From NCBI RefSeq assembly GCF_017744095.1, contig NZ_JAGHQX010000002.1, positions 186,001 through 250,000 on the forward strand: a stretch of DNA of 64,000 nucleotides, in the 5' to 3' direction. Every line of letters begins with the position of its first letter. The stretch's first letter is position 1. The notes under the pieces are model-generated. The model ran no database searches. It was not told the DNA's origin and saw nothing but the letters and a program-made list of their open reading frames with translations. Position numbers and translations under genes: made by a program. Origin of the DNA: Shimia sp. R10_1. Lineage in GTDB: Bacteria > Pseudomonadota > Alphaproteobacteria > Rhodobacterales > Rhodobacteraceae. Of the stretch, positions 54,850 to 61,977 are shown in pieces.

Positions 54850-55482
54850 ATGAAGGATATCGCCAAGTTCTGGGACGGGATTGCGGAAAAATATGCCAAA
54901 TCTCCGATCCGCAATGAGACAGCATATGAGCACACTTTGGGGCGCACGCGTTCTTATCTGAAAGACACAGACACCGCGCTGGAGTTGGGCTGTGGCACCG
55001 GCACCACCGCCATCAAGCTGGCGGATGCGGTGGCAGAATTCATCGCCACGGATATATCAGAGGGTATGCTGGAGGTGGGCCGCCGTCGCGCGGCGGAGGC
55101 TGGTGCCTCCAATGTCACGCTGCAGAAAGCCACCGCACAGACCGCACCAGAAGGTCCCTTTGATGTGATCTTGGCCCACAACCTGATCCATCTGTTGGAC
55201 GATCCAGACGGTGATCTGGCAGCCGTCGCAGCGCGTGTAAAACATGGCGGGCTGTTCATCTCCAAAACGCCCTGTCTGAAAGGCAAGGTCGGCTCTTGGA
55301 AACTGACGCTGATCAAACTGGCGCTGCCGCTTGCACAGCTGCTGGGCAAAGCGCCGCCCGTCCGCTTTATGTCGGTCGAAGAGCTGGACGCAGCCGTGAC
55401 AGCCGCTGGCTTTGAGATTATCGAAAGCGGGAATTTCCCCGCATCGCCCCCCAGCCGTTATGTGGTCGCACGTAAAATCTGA
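54850..55482 (+). CDS. Class I SAM-dependent methyltransferase
   Basis: 210 residues with GAGGAGAG before the ATG. SAM motif I is ALELGCGTGTTAIKLA, followed by ATDISEGMLEVGRRRA and DVILAHNLIHLLDDP. The C-terminal part (APPVRFMSVEELDAAVTAAGFEI) fits UbiE/small-molecule methyltransferases. The acceptor is unknown. It is followed by ytoQ in the same direction after 78 bases. Confidence 0.87.
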   Translation: MKDIAKFWDGIAEKYAKSPIRNETAYEHTLGRTRSYLKDTDTALELGCGTGTTAIKLADAVAEFIATDISEGMLEVGRRRAAEAGASNVTLQKATAQTAPEGPFDVILAHNLIHLLDDPDGDLAAVAARVKHGGLFISKTPCLKGKVGSWKLTLIKLALPLAQLLGKAPPVRFMSVEELDAAVTAAGFEIIESGNFPASPPSRYVVARKI

Positions 55483-55560
55483 AACAGTTTCGCGGCTTTT
55501 GCGATTGGCCTGCGCAACCTGCAGCTTTATTTCGAAGGCCAAGCAAGAGAGGATACCCCC

Positions 55561-56007
55561 ATGAGCTTGAATGTTTACCTGTCCGGCGAAATCCACACCG
55601 ACTGGCGAGAACAGATCATCACGGGCGCCGCAGATCTGAATGTCACTTTCAACAGCCCGGTGACAGATCATGGCGCATCGGATGATTGCGGCGTGGCCAT
55701 TTTGGGCGCGGAAGACAACAAATATTGGCACGACCATAAAGGCGCGATGGTGAACGCGATCCGCACGCGCAAAGGCATTGAAGATGCCGATGTGGTGGTG
55801 GTGCGTTTTGGTGAGAAATACCGCCAATGGAACGCGGCCTTTGACGCCGGATATGCGGCGGCACTGGGCAAATCCATCATCGTTTTGTCGATGCCAGATC
55901 AACAGCACGCTCTGAAAGAGGTGCATGCCGCGGCTTTGGCTGTGGCCGAAGAGCCCAAACAGGTGGTGGACATCCTGCGCTACGTACAGACCAGCGCTCT
56001 GCCATAG
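55561..56007 (+). CDS. YtoQ family protein
   Basis: 148 residues with the YtoQ pattern: NVYLSGEIHTDWREQI at the start, NSPVTDHGASDDCG, and DADVVVVRFGEKYRQWNAAFDAGYAA. The fold resembles nucleoside 2-deoxyribosyltransferases; no activity is known to me for YtoQ. GAGAGGA precedes the ATG. A bidirectional terminator follows. Confidence 0.85.
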   Translation: MSLNVYLSGEIHTDWREQIITGAADLNVTFNSPVTDHGASDDCGVAILGAEDNKYWHDHKGAMVNAIRTRKGIEDADVVVVRFGEKYRQWNAAFDAGYAAALGKSIIVLSMPDQQHALKEVHAAALAVAEEPKQVVDILRYVQTSALP

Positions 56008-56015
56008 GATGCAAT

Positions 56016-56042
56016 AAAGGGGGCCAAGCGCCCCCTTTTCTT
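56016..56042. terminator. Bidirectional terminator between ytoQ and GST
   Basis: AAAGGGGGC / GCCCCCTTT (56016-56024 with 56030-56038), 5-base loop, T-rich on the plus side. The GST stop on the minus strand is a few bases away. Confidence 0.8.
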
Positions 56043-56043
56043 T

Positions 56044-56748
56044 TTAAGCCTCAGGCCGGGACGGCGTGTTTATCCCCTTTTGCACGGCTGGCCGGGCCAG
56101 AAAACGCTCAAGATAGGCGTTCACATTGGGCAGATCGGTCCAGCCGACCAGTTCTTTGGTCTGATAATACTCAAGCGCGTTAAGCCACGGGGCAATGGCA
56201 ATATCGGCAATGGAATAGCTGCCCGTGATCCAATCACGGCCTTCGAGTTGCTTCTCCAGCACAGCAAGCAAGCGTTTGGCCTCGTTCTGATATCGTTCAC
56301 GCGGGCGCGGGTCTTCGATTTCAGACCCGGCGAATTTGGTGAAGTAGCCAAGCTGCCCGAGCATTGGGCCAACACCGCCCATCTGGAACATCACCCATTG
56401 AATGGCCTCATATTTTTCTGCGGGAGTGGCGCCAATAAGCTTGCCGGATTTCTCCGCCAGATAAATCAGGATTGCACCGCTTTCAAACAGGCTAACGGTT
56501 TCACCATCTGGCCCATAGGGGTCAATGATCGCAGGGATCTTGTTGTTGGGATTGAGCGCGAGAAACTCCGGGCTTCTGACATCCGCATCGCTCAATGTGA
56601 CGAGGTGGGCCTCATATGGCAGCCCGATCTCTTCGAGCATGATCGACACCTTCACCCCATTGGGGGTGGGGAAAGAATACAGCTGCAAAATGCTGGAGTC
56701 TGCGGCGGCCCAGCGTCGATTGATCGGATGGTCGGTGATGGATGTCAT
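56044..56748 (-). CDS. Glutathione S-transferase (Nu/YfcG-like)
   Basis: 234 residues. The thioredoxin-like domain shows LYSFPTPNGVKVSIMLEE, NPNNKIPAI and the GSH-binding SLFESGAILIYLAE; the helical domain holds GRDWITGSYSIADIAIAPWL. The residue pattern TPNG after the first strand (no catalytic Ser/Cys) is that of the YfcG/YghU group with disulfide-bond oxidoreductase activity. AGGAG precedes the ATG. A 12-bp palindrome lies 37 bases upstream. A second GST of similar kind is at 61 kb. Confidence 0.92.
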   Translation of the reverse strand: MTSITDHPINRRWAAADSSILQLYSFPTPNGVKVSIMLEEIGLPYEAHLVTLSDADVRSPEFLALNPNNKIPAIIDPYGPDGETVSLFESGAILIYLAEKSGKLIGATPAEKYEAIQWVMFQMGGVGPMLGQLGYFTKFAGSEIEDPRPRERYQNEAKRLLAVLEKQLEGRDWITGSYSIADIAIAPWLNALEYYQTKELVGWTDLPNVNAYLERFLARPAVQKGINTPSRPEA

Positions 56749-56784
56749 AGGGGGCTCCTGTTCTGAGACTAAGAGGATAAATAA

Positions 56785-56796
56785 GCTGAATTCAGC
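56785..56796. promoter_or_regulatory. 12-bp perfect palindrome between GST and mscS
   Basis: GCTGAATTCAGC, 37 bases upstream of the GST start and 125 before mscS. It lies where a GST promoter would be. Confidence 0.4.
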
Positions 56797-56920
56797 GTGA
56801 CACCAGCGCCCAAAGCATGCGACAGCGGTACAATCTGGACATTTGGGGGATTAGGCTTGCGCAGCCCCCCGTCTTTAAAGTTAAAATTCCTGCTAAATTG
56901 ACCAAATAGAGAGTGATTAC

Positions 56921-57727
56921 ATGGAAGCGATTGTGGAAGGCGCACAGGGGTTTGCGCCGTTGATTGTGTCTGCCGTGAAGGCACTGGTGGTTCTGGTCAT
57001 CGGGTGGATGGTGGCTGGATCGGTCAGTCGCATGGTGCGCAACCGCGTGAACAAGACGCCTGAAATCGACCAGACATTGGGCAATTTCGCTGCGAGCATT
57101 GTGCGCTGGGTGATCCTGCTGATGGTGTTGGTTGCGATCCTCGGCATCTTCGGGATTGAGGCAACTTCGCTGGTGGCCATGCTGGGTGCGGCCACCCTCG
57201 CGATTGGTCTTGCGATGCAGGGCACATTGAGTGATCTGGCAGCCGGTTTCATGCTGATCCTCTTCCGCCCCTACAAGATCGGACAATATGTGGATGTGGG
57301 CGGCACCGCTGGCACTGTGGTGGATCTGAACCTGTTTGTCACCGAAATGGTCACACCGGACAACGTGCAGATCATCATCCCAAACGGACAGGCCTGGGGC
57401 TCGATCATCACCAACTTCTCTGCACATGACACCCGCCGCGTGGATGTGGTGTTTGGCATCGACTACGGAGATGACGCAGAAAAAGCCAAGAAGATCATCA
57501 TCGACACTGCCTATGCAGATGAGCGGGTTCTGAGAGATCCGGAAGGCTGGGCGCGGGTGACCAATCTGGGGGACAGCTCGGTAGACATCACCATGCGCGT
57601 CTGGTGTAAGGCGGAGGACTACTGGGAGCTGAAGTTTGCCCTCACGCAAGCGATCAAGGAAGCCTTTGACAAAGATGGCATTTCGATCCCTTACCCACAT
57701 ACGGTTGAAATCAAGCGCGAGGCTTGA
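56921..57727 (+). CDS. Small-conductance mechanosensitive channel (MscS)
   Basis: 268 residues. Two outer helices, then pore helix TM3 with the glycine/alanine pattern LGAATLAIGLAMQGTLSDLAAG, followed by the cytoplasmic beta domain (FRPYKIGQYVDVGGTAGTV, IIIPNGQAWGSIITNFS). This is the minimal MscS length. It opens under membrane tension to release solutes during hypo-osmotic shock, which fits a marine host. A terminator follows. Confidence 0.93.
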   Translation: MEAIVEGAQGFAPLIVSAVKALVVLVIGWMVAGSVSRMVRNRVNKTPEIDQTLGNFAASIVRWVILLMVLVAILGIFGIEATSLVAMLGAATLAIGLAMQGTLSDLAAGFMLILFRPYKIGQYVDVGGTAGTVVDLNLFVTEMVTPDNVQIIIPNGQAWGSIITNFSAHDTRRVDVVFGIDYGDDAEKAKKIIIDTAYADERVLRDPEGWARVTNLGDSSVDITMRVWCKAEDYWELKFALTQAIKEAFDKDGISIPYPHTVEIKREA

Positions 57728-57753
57728 GCCCAAGCATCCGGTAGAAAACGAAA

Positions 57754-57780
57754 AAAGGCGCCTGTTTGGGCGCCTTTATT
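57754..57780 (+). terminator. Terminator after mscS
   Basis: AAAGGCGCC / GGCGCCTTT (57754-57762 with 57769-57777) with a 6-base loop. It can also act on the convergent DUF1330 transcript. Confidence 0.82.
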
Positions 57781-57826
57781 GTCCGATCTACAAATGGTTC
57801 GGTACATTCTGCCAAAGTCTGGTGCT

Positions 57827-58108
57827 CTACATCAGAATGATGTTGGAGAATCCGGACCCACGGCGCAGCGCGTGGACTTCTGCGAATTCGGGATCTTCAA
57901 TCCAGGCCTTGGCGGCGGCGCGATCTGGGAATGTGAGAAGGACACTCACGGTTGGCGCAGCGTCCCCGCCTTCGATCACTTCGGCCTCTTTGGACACATG
58001 CAACGGCGCAGCGCCATGTTTCTTGAGCGCAAGCCCTGCCTTTTCACGATAGGCCTCAAAGCTATCCGGGTTGGTGATTGTCAGATTCACAAATGCGTAG
58101 GCAGTCAT
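57827..58108 (-). CDS. DUF1330 family protein
   Basis: 93 residues from the ATG at 58108, which has GGAGA seven bases upstream; an ATG two codons earlier overlaps that site. The pattern AYAFVNLTITNPDSFEAY, EAEVIEGGDAAPTVSVLLTFPDRAAAKAW and FSNIILM is that of the small dimeric ferredoxin-like DUF1330 proteins. Function is unknown. It is divergent from the LysR gene, whose promoter region holds a 37-bp inverted repeat, so it is the likely target of that regulator. Confidence 0.88.
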   Translation of the reverse strand: MTAYAFVNLTITNPDSFEAYREKAGLALKKHGAAPLHVSKEAEVIEGGDAAPTVSVLLTFPDRAAAKAWIEDPEFAEVHALRRGSGFSNIILM

Positions 58109-58168
58109 TTTCATGTCTCCATAGGGTTGGGTTACCTTCTACCTAGGGGCACTGAGTGTGTGAAGAAA

Positions 58169-58205
58169 TGATCATTGATGCAACCTCTCTGTGCATTTAT
58201 GATCA
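58169..58205. promoter_or_regulatory. Inverted repeat covering the LysR promoter
   Basis: Two 14-bp arms (58169-58182 and 58192-58205) match at 12 of 14 positions across a 9-base spacer. Inside it lie TTGATG (58175-58180) and TATGAT (58198-58203), 17 bases apart: a promoter whose transcript would start at about the ATG at 58210. Probably the LysR autoregulation site. Confidence 0.6.
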
Positions 58206-58209
58206 CCCT

Positions 58210-59145
58210 ATGAGCAACTGGGATGATCTAAAATTTGTTCTGGAAACCGCGCGCCAAGGGGGCACCAGCGGGGCCGCGCGCGCCCTTGGGGTCAATCACG
58301 CCACGGTTGCGCGGCGCATCTCTGCCGCCGAAACCACGCTCGGCGCACGCCTGTTTGAGCGCCTGCCCAGCGGCTATGTCCCGACGGAGGCAGGCTGGGA
58401 AGCGGTGCGTGCTGCGGAAGCCATGCAGGATGTGGAACGCGGGCTGAGTCGGCAGATTGCGGCGCGGGACACAACCATTCGCGGTGCGCTGAAAGTCACC
58501 GCACCAGAGCTTTTGATCGCGCGCGTCCTGTCCCCGATACTGGCGGATTTCATCGCGGAGCACCCCGACATTGAACTCTCGCTTGTGGCCACAAACGAAA
58601 CGGTCAACCTTGCGCAGCGAGACGCAGATGTGGCCATTCGCTTTGCCAAGTCACCGCCCGAAACACTGGTGGGTGTGCGGCTTTTTGAACAGAAGGGTGC
58701 GGTATTCGCAAACCACGCCCTGCTGGCCCGTGATGCGGGCGGTGCGGCAGCGCTGGACTGGATCCGCTTTGCGCATTGGCCTGGGCCACCAGAGGCCATC
58801 AAGGCGCTGCGTCCGAATTTGCGCACGCGGCTGACTGTGGATGATATGGCCGCCGCCGTCGGGGCCGTGCGCGCTGGGATTGGCGCAACGCGCATGGCCT
58901 GTTTTCTTGGGGACAGCGACCCGGCGCTGGCGCGTGTGCCCGGATTGCCGCTCTTTTCCCAAGTTCCGCTTTGGGTGCTGACCCACAGTGATTTACGGCA
59001 GGTGCCGCGGGTCCGCGTATTCACACGGTTTGTCACCCAGCGGCTGAAAGCGCTCCAGCCGCTGTTTGAAGGGGCATGCCCTCAGGATTTCAGCGCAAGC
59101 GACGGGGAAATCACATCCAAACCCAGCGCCTTGCCCACGGCATAA
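58210..59145 (+). CDS. LysR family transcriptional regulator
   Basis: 311 residues from MSNWDDLKFVLETARQGG. The N-terminal winged helix is GAARALGVNHATVARRISAAE and the sensor domain follows (LKVTAPELLIARVLSPILADF, RDADVAIRFAKSP). No ribosome site precedes the ATG, and the promoter suggests a leaderless mRNA; an ATG at 58168 would lie inside the operator repeat. The C-terminal 20 residues overlap the ald gene on the other strand by 64 bases. The divergent DUF1330 gene is a likely target. Confidence 0.9.
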   Translation: MSNWDDLKFVLETARQGGTSGAARALGVNHATVARRISAAETTLGARLFERLPSGYVPTEAGWEAVRAAEAMQDVERGLSRQIAARDTTIRGALKVTAPELLIARVLSPILADFIAEHPDIELSLVATNETVNLAQRDADVAIRFAKSPPETLVGVRLFEQKGAVFANHALLARDAGGAAALDWIRFAHWPGPPEAIKALRPNLRTRLTVDDMAAAVGAVRAGIGATRMACFLGDSDPALARVPGLPLFSQVPLWVLTHSDLRQVPRVRVFTRFVTQRLKALQPLFEGACPQDFSASDGEITSKPSALPTA

Positions 59146-60200
59146 TAGGTCAACTTGCCCGCATGCACGTTCAGACCATTGAGCAAGTGCGGATCCTCTT
59201 CACACGCCTGCTTCCAACCTTTGTCCGCAAGATTCAGAAGGAAGGGCAATGTGGCATTGCCCAGCGCCTGAGTGGAGGTGCGTGCCACTGCGCCCGGCAT
59301 GTTTGCCACACAGTAGTGCATGATTCCGTCGACCTCATAGATCGGGTCCGCATGGGTGGTGGCGCGAGATGTTTCAAAGCACCCACCCTGATCAATCGCC
59401 ACGTCTACCAATGCCGCACCCGGCTTCATCTCTGAAAGCTGCGCCCGCGAAACAAGTTTTGGGGCCGCTGCGCCGGGGATCAGAACGGCACCAATCACCA
59501 TGTCGGCCTCACGCACCAGCTCGGCAGTGGCACCTGCGGTGGAATACTGGTTCTTGAAACGGTCGCCAAACACATCGTCCAGATACTTCAGGCGATTGAG
59601 GGAGCGGTCCAGCACAGTGACATCTGCGCCCATGCCCGCGGCGATTTTGGCCGCATGGGTGCCCACGACACCGCCGCCAATCACCACGACTTTGGCCGGG
59701 GCCACACCGGGCACGCCGCCCATCAAGACGCCACGGCCACCGTTGGCCTTCTGCAAAGTCCATGCGCCAACCTGCGGTGCAAGTCGTCCGGCCACTTCAG
59801 ACATCGGCGCGAGAAGCGGCAGACCACCATGCGCGTCGGTGACGGTTTCGTAGGCAATGGCCGTGCAGCCGCTTTCCAAAAGATCTTTGGTTTGCTCGGG
59901 ATCCGGTGCCAAATGCAGATAGGTAAAGAGCAACTGGCCTTCGCGCAGCATCTTGCGCTCTACCGCCTGAGGCTCTTTCACTTTCACGATCATATCCGCT
60001 GTGGCGAAGATTTCTTCGGCGGTATCCAGCAACACCGCGCCTGCTGCGCGATAATCGTCGTCAGAGAAACCAGCACCAGTGCCAGCCCCCACCTGAATGA
60101 TCACCTCGTGACCATGGGCCACGGCCTCGCGGGCGGCATCCGGCGTCATGCCGACCCGGAACTCCTGAGGTTTGATTTCGGTGGGGCATCCGATTTTCAT
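59082..60200 (-). CDS. ald: Alanine dehydrogenase
   Basis: 372 residues from MKIGCPTEIKPQEFRVGMTP. The Rossmann glycine loop is VVIGGGVVGTHAAKIAAGMG, and GHEVIIQVGAGTGAGFSD and GAVLIPGAAAPKLV are family blocks. It interconverts alanine with pyruvate, ammonia and NADH. TAGGAG lies eight bases before the ATG; the GTG three codons earlier is not used. Two palindromes 44 bases apart lie between it and the divergent Lrp gene. Its 3' end overlaps the LysR gene. Confidence 0.95.
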   Translation of the reverse strand: MKIGCPTEIKPQEFRVGMTPDAAREAVAHGHEVIIQVGAGTGAGFSDDDYRAAGAVLLDTAEEIFATADMIVKVKEPQAVERKMLREGQLLFTYLHLAPDPEQTKDLLESGCTAIAYETVTDAHGGLPLLAPMSEVAGRLAPQVGAWTLQKANGGRGVLMGGVPGVAPAKVVVIGGGVVGTHAAKIAAGMGADVTVLDRSLNRLKYLDDVFGDRFKNQYSTAGATAELVREADMVIGAVLIPGAAAPKLVSRAQLSEMKPGAALVDVAIDQGGCFETSRATTHADPIYEVDGIMHYCVANMPGAVARTSTQALGNATLPFLLNLADKGWKQACEEDPHLLNGLNVHAGKLTYYAVGKALGLDVISPSLALKS

Positions 60201-60213
60201 GGGTTTCACTCCT

Positions 60214-60234
60214 AACTGAACCTAAGGTCAAGTT
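60214..60234. promoter_or_regulatory. Imperfect palindrome proximal to ald
   Basis: AACTGAACCT and AGGTCAAGTT, 8 of 10 positions symmetric around a central A. It ends 14 bases before the ald start codon and is a likely second Lrp site. Confidence 0.45.
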
Positions 60235-60257
60235 AAGATGGGCAGGCATGAATGTGC

Positions 60258-60278
60258 TTCATTTTTAGGCAAAATGAA
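60258..60278. promoter_or_regulatory. Perfect palindrome between ald and the Lrp gene
   Basis: TTCATTTT (60258-60265) and AAAATGAA (60271-60278), 8-bp arms around TAGGC. It is AT-rich like Lrp/AsnC targets and 44 bases, about four helical turns, from the other palindrome. Confidence 0.65.
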
Positions 60279-60338
60279 AACTCGCCAATGCAAGAAACTT
60301 CGAATAATGAGGGAAACCACGCAAGGAGCTTTCACATT

Positions 60339-60797
60339 ATGTCTCTCGACCCGACAGATCGTCGCATCCTCACAGTGCTGCAAAAGCAAGGACGCATATC
60401 CAACGCAGAGCTGTCGGAACGAGTGAACCTCTCCGCCTCTGCCTGCCACCGCCGCGTGCATCGGCTGGAAAGCGAAGGCTACATCAAGGATTATGTGGCC
60501 CTATTGGATCCGCGCAAAATGGACGTGCCCACAACCGTTTTTGTGGAAATCACCCTGTCAGGTCAAGCGGATGAGGTTCTGGATGCATTCGAAAAAGCCG
60601 TGGCGCGTATTCCTGATGTGCTGGAATGTCACCTGATGGCAGGGACGGCGGACTACATCCTAAAGGTCGTTGCAGAAAACACCGAGGACTTTGCCCGCAT
60701 CCACCGGCAACACCTCGCGCGACTGCCCGGTGTGGCGCAGATGCAGAGCTCTTTTGCTCTAAGGACAGTGTTTAAAACAACCGCACTTCCGGTTTGA
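60339..60797 (+). CDS. Lrp/AsnC family regulator, probable ald regulator
   Basis: 152 residues from an ATG with AAGGAG ten bases upstream. The HTH is ISNAELSERVNLSASACHRRVHRLE and the RAM domain carries VFVEITLSGQADEVLDAFE and CHLMAGTADYILKVVAEN. Divergent orientation to ald, as with AldR in other bacteria, points to alanine-responsive control of ald. Two palindromes in the 138-base gap are likely binding sites. A longer in-frame start at 60252 would lie within the operator and is rejected. Confidence 0.92.
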   Translation: MSLDPTDRRILTVLQKQGRISNAELSERVNLSASACHRRVHRLESEGYIKDYVALLDPRKMDVPTTVFVEITLSGQADEVLDAFEKAVARIPDVLECHLMAGTADYILKVVAENTEDFARIHRQHLARLPGVAQMQSSFALRTVFKTTALPV

Positions 60798-60811
60798 TCC
60801 CCACATACAAA

Positions 60812-60837
60812 ACGGGCGGCGCCGATGCACCGCCCGT
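60812..60837. terminator. Bidirectional terminator between the Lrp gene and yghU
   Basis: ACGGGCGG / CCGCCCGT (60812-60819 with 60830-60837), 10-base loop, between convergent genes. The T-tract is modest. Confidence 0.7.
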
Positions 60838-60861
60838 CTGTTGTCTAAACCAATAGAGTGC

Positions 60862-61731
60862 TTACTCCGCCGCAGGCTCAAGCTTGTCCTGAGTGCGGGT
60901 GTCGAAATCTTCGGCTGCGTGACGTTCGTGCAGTTGCTTGTCCAGATCGCCCCAGCTGCGGTTGACCATCACACCGCGTTTCACGGCAGGGCGGTCGTTG
61001 ATCTCTTTGGCCCAGCGCTGCACGTGTTCATAGCTTTCCACATCGAGGAACTCTGCCGCCTCATAAAGGCGCCCCAGTGCCAGCGCACCGTACCAGGACC
61101 AGATCGCGATATCGGCAATCGTGTATTCATCACCGGCGATGTACTTGTTTTCCGTCAGCTGGCGGTTCAGCACATCCAGCTGACGCTTGGTTTCCATGGC
61201 AAAGCGGTTGATCGGGTATTCCCACTTCTCCGGCGCATAGGCGTAGAAGTGACCAAAGCCACCGCCCAGATATGGCGCGCTGCCCATCTGCCAGAACAGC
61301 CAGCTGATCATTTCAGCGCGGTTTTCCTTGGGGCCAAGAAAGGCGTCAAATTTCTCGGCCAGATGCAGAAGAATGGCACCGCTTTCAAACACGCGCACTT
61401 CTTTGTCGCCACTCAGATCCATCAGCGCAGGGATTTTGGAGTTCGGATTAACATCCACAAAACCAGAGCCGAACTGATCGCCTTCGCCGATGTTGATGAG
61501 ATAGGCGTCATATTCCGCGCCTTTGTGACCTGCCGCCAACAGCTCTTCGAGCATGACGGTGACTTTCACACCGTTGGGCGTCGCCAGAGAATAAAGCTGA
61601 AACGGATGCGCGCCGCGTGGCAACTCTTTGTCATGTGTCGGTCCAGCAATTGGGCGGTTGATGCTGGCAAATTTGCCGCCGCTCTCAGAATCCCAAGTCC
61701 AGACTTTCGGGGGGGTGTAGGTTTCAGTCAT
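60862..61731 (-). CDS. yghU: Glutathione-dependent disulfide-bond oxidoreductase
   Basis: 289 residues, the longer YghU form. An N-terminal extension (YTPPKVWTWDSESGGKFASIN) precedes the thioredoxin-like domain with LYSLATPNGVKVTVMLEELL, NPNSKIPALMD and RVFESGAILLHLAEKF; the helical domain has NKYIAGDEYTIADIAIWSWY. These proteins bind two GSH and reduce disulfides or organic peroxides. The GST at 56 kb shares the TPNGVKV and ESGAIL blocks and is a shorter relative. Confidence 0.93.
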   Translation of the reverse strand: MTETYTPPKVWTWDSESGGKFASINRPIAGPTHDKELPRGAHPFQLYSLATPNGVKVTVMLEELLAAGHKGAEYDAYLINIGEGDQFGSGFVDVNPNSKIPALMDLSGDKEVRVFESGAILLHLAEKFDAFLGPKENRAEMISWLFWQMGSAPYLGGGFGHFYAYAPEKWEYPINRFAMETKRQLDVLNRQLTENKYIAGDEYTIADIAIWSWYGALALGRLYEAAEFLDVESYEHVQRWAKEINDRPAVKRGVMVNRSWGDLDKQLHERHAAEDFDTRTQDKLEPAAE

Positions 61732-61977
61732 GCGATCGCGCCCTGTGTATAAAATTGCGTTGTCGTTAACATAAGAACTTCACCCAACTTTCAAACCGTT
61801 CGAAGTAAATTGTTTGTCATCAGATTCGGACCCAGCTCCGCCCCTCTGAAGAGACACCTATACAGCCCATCCGTTTTGGTCTATGTGCTGCGCTTCTTGC
61901 CACAAATGATGATGAGAGCGGTTCAGTTTTTGAGGGAGCCCGCCGACGCCGTCCTGCTGGCACTCCTCAGATGAAAA

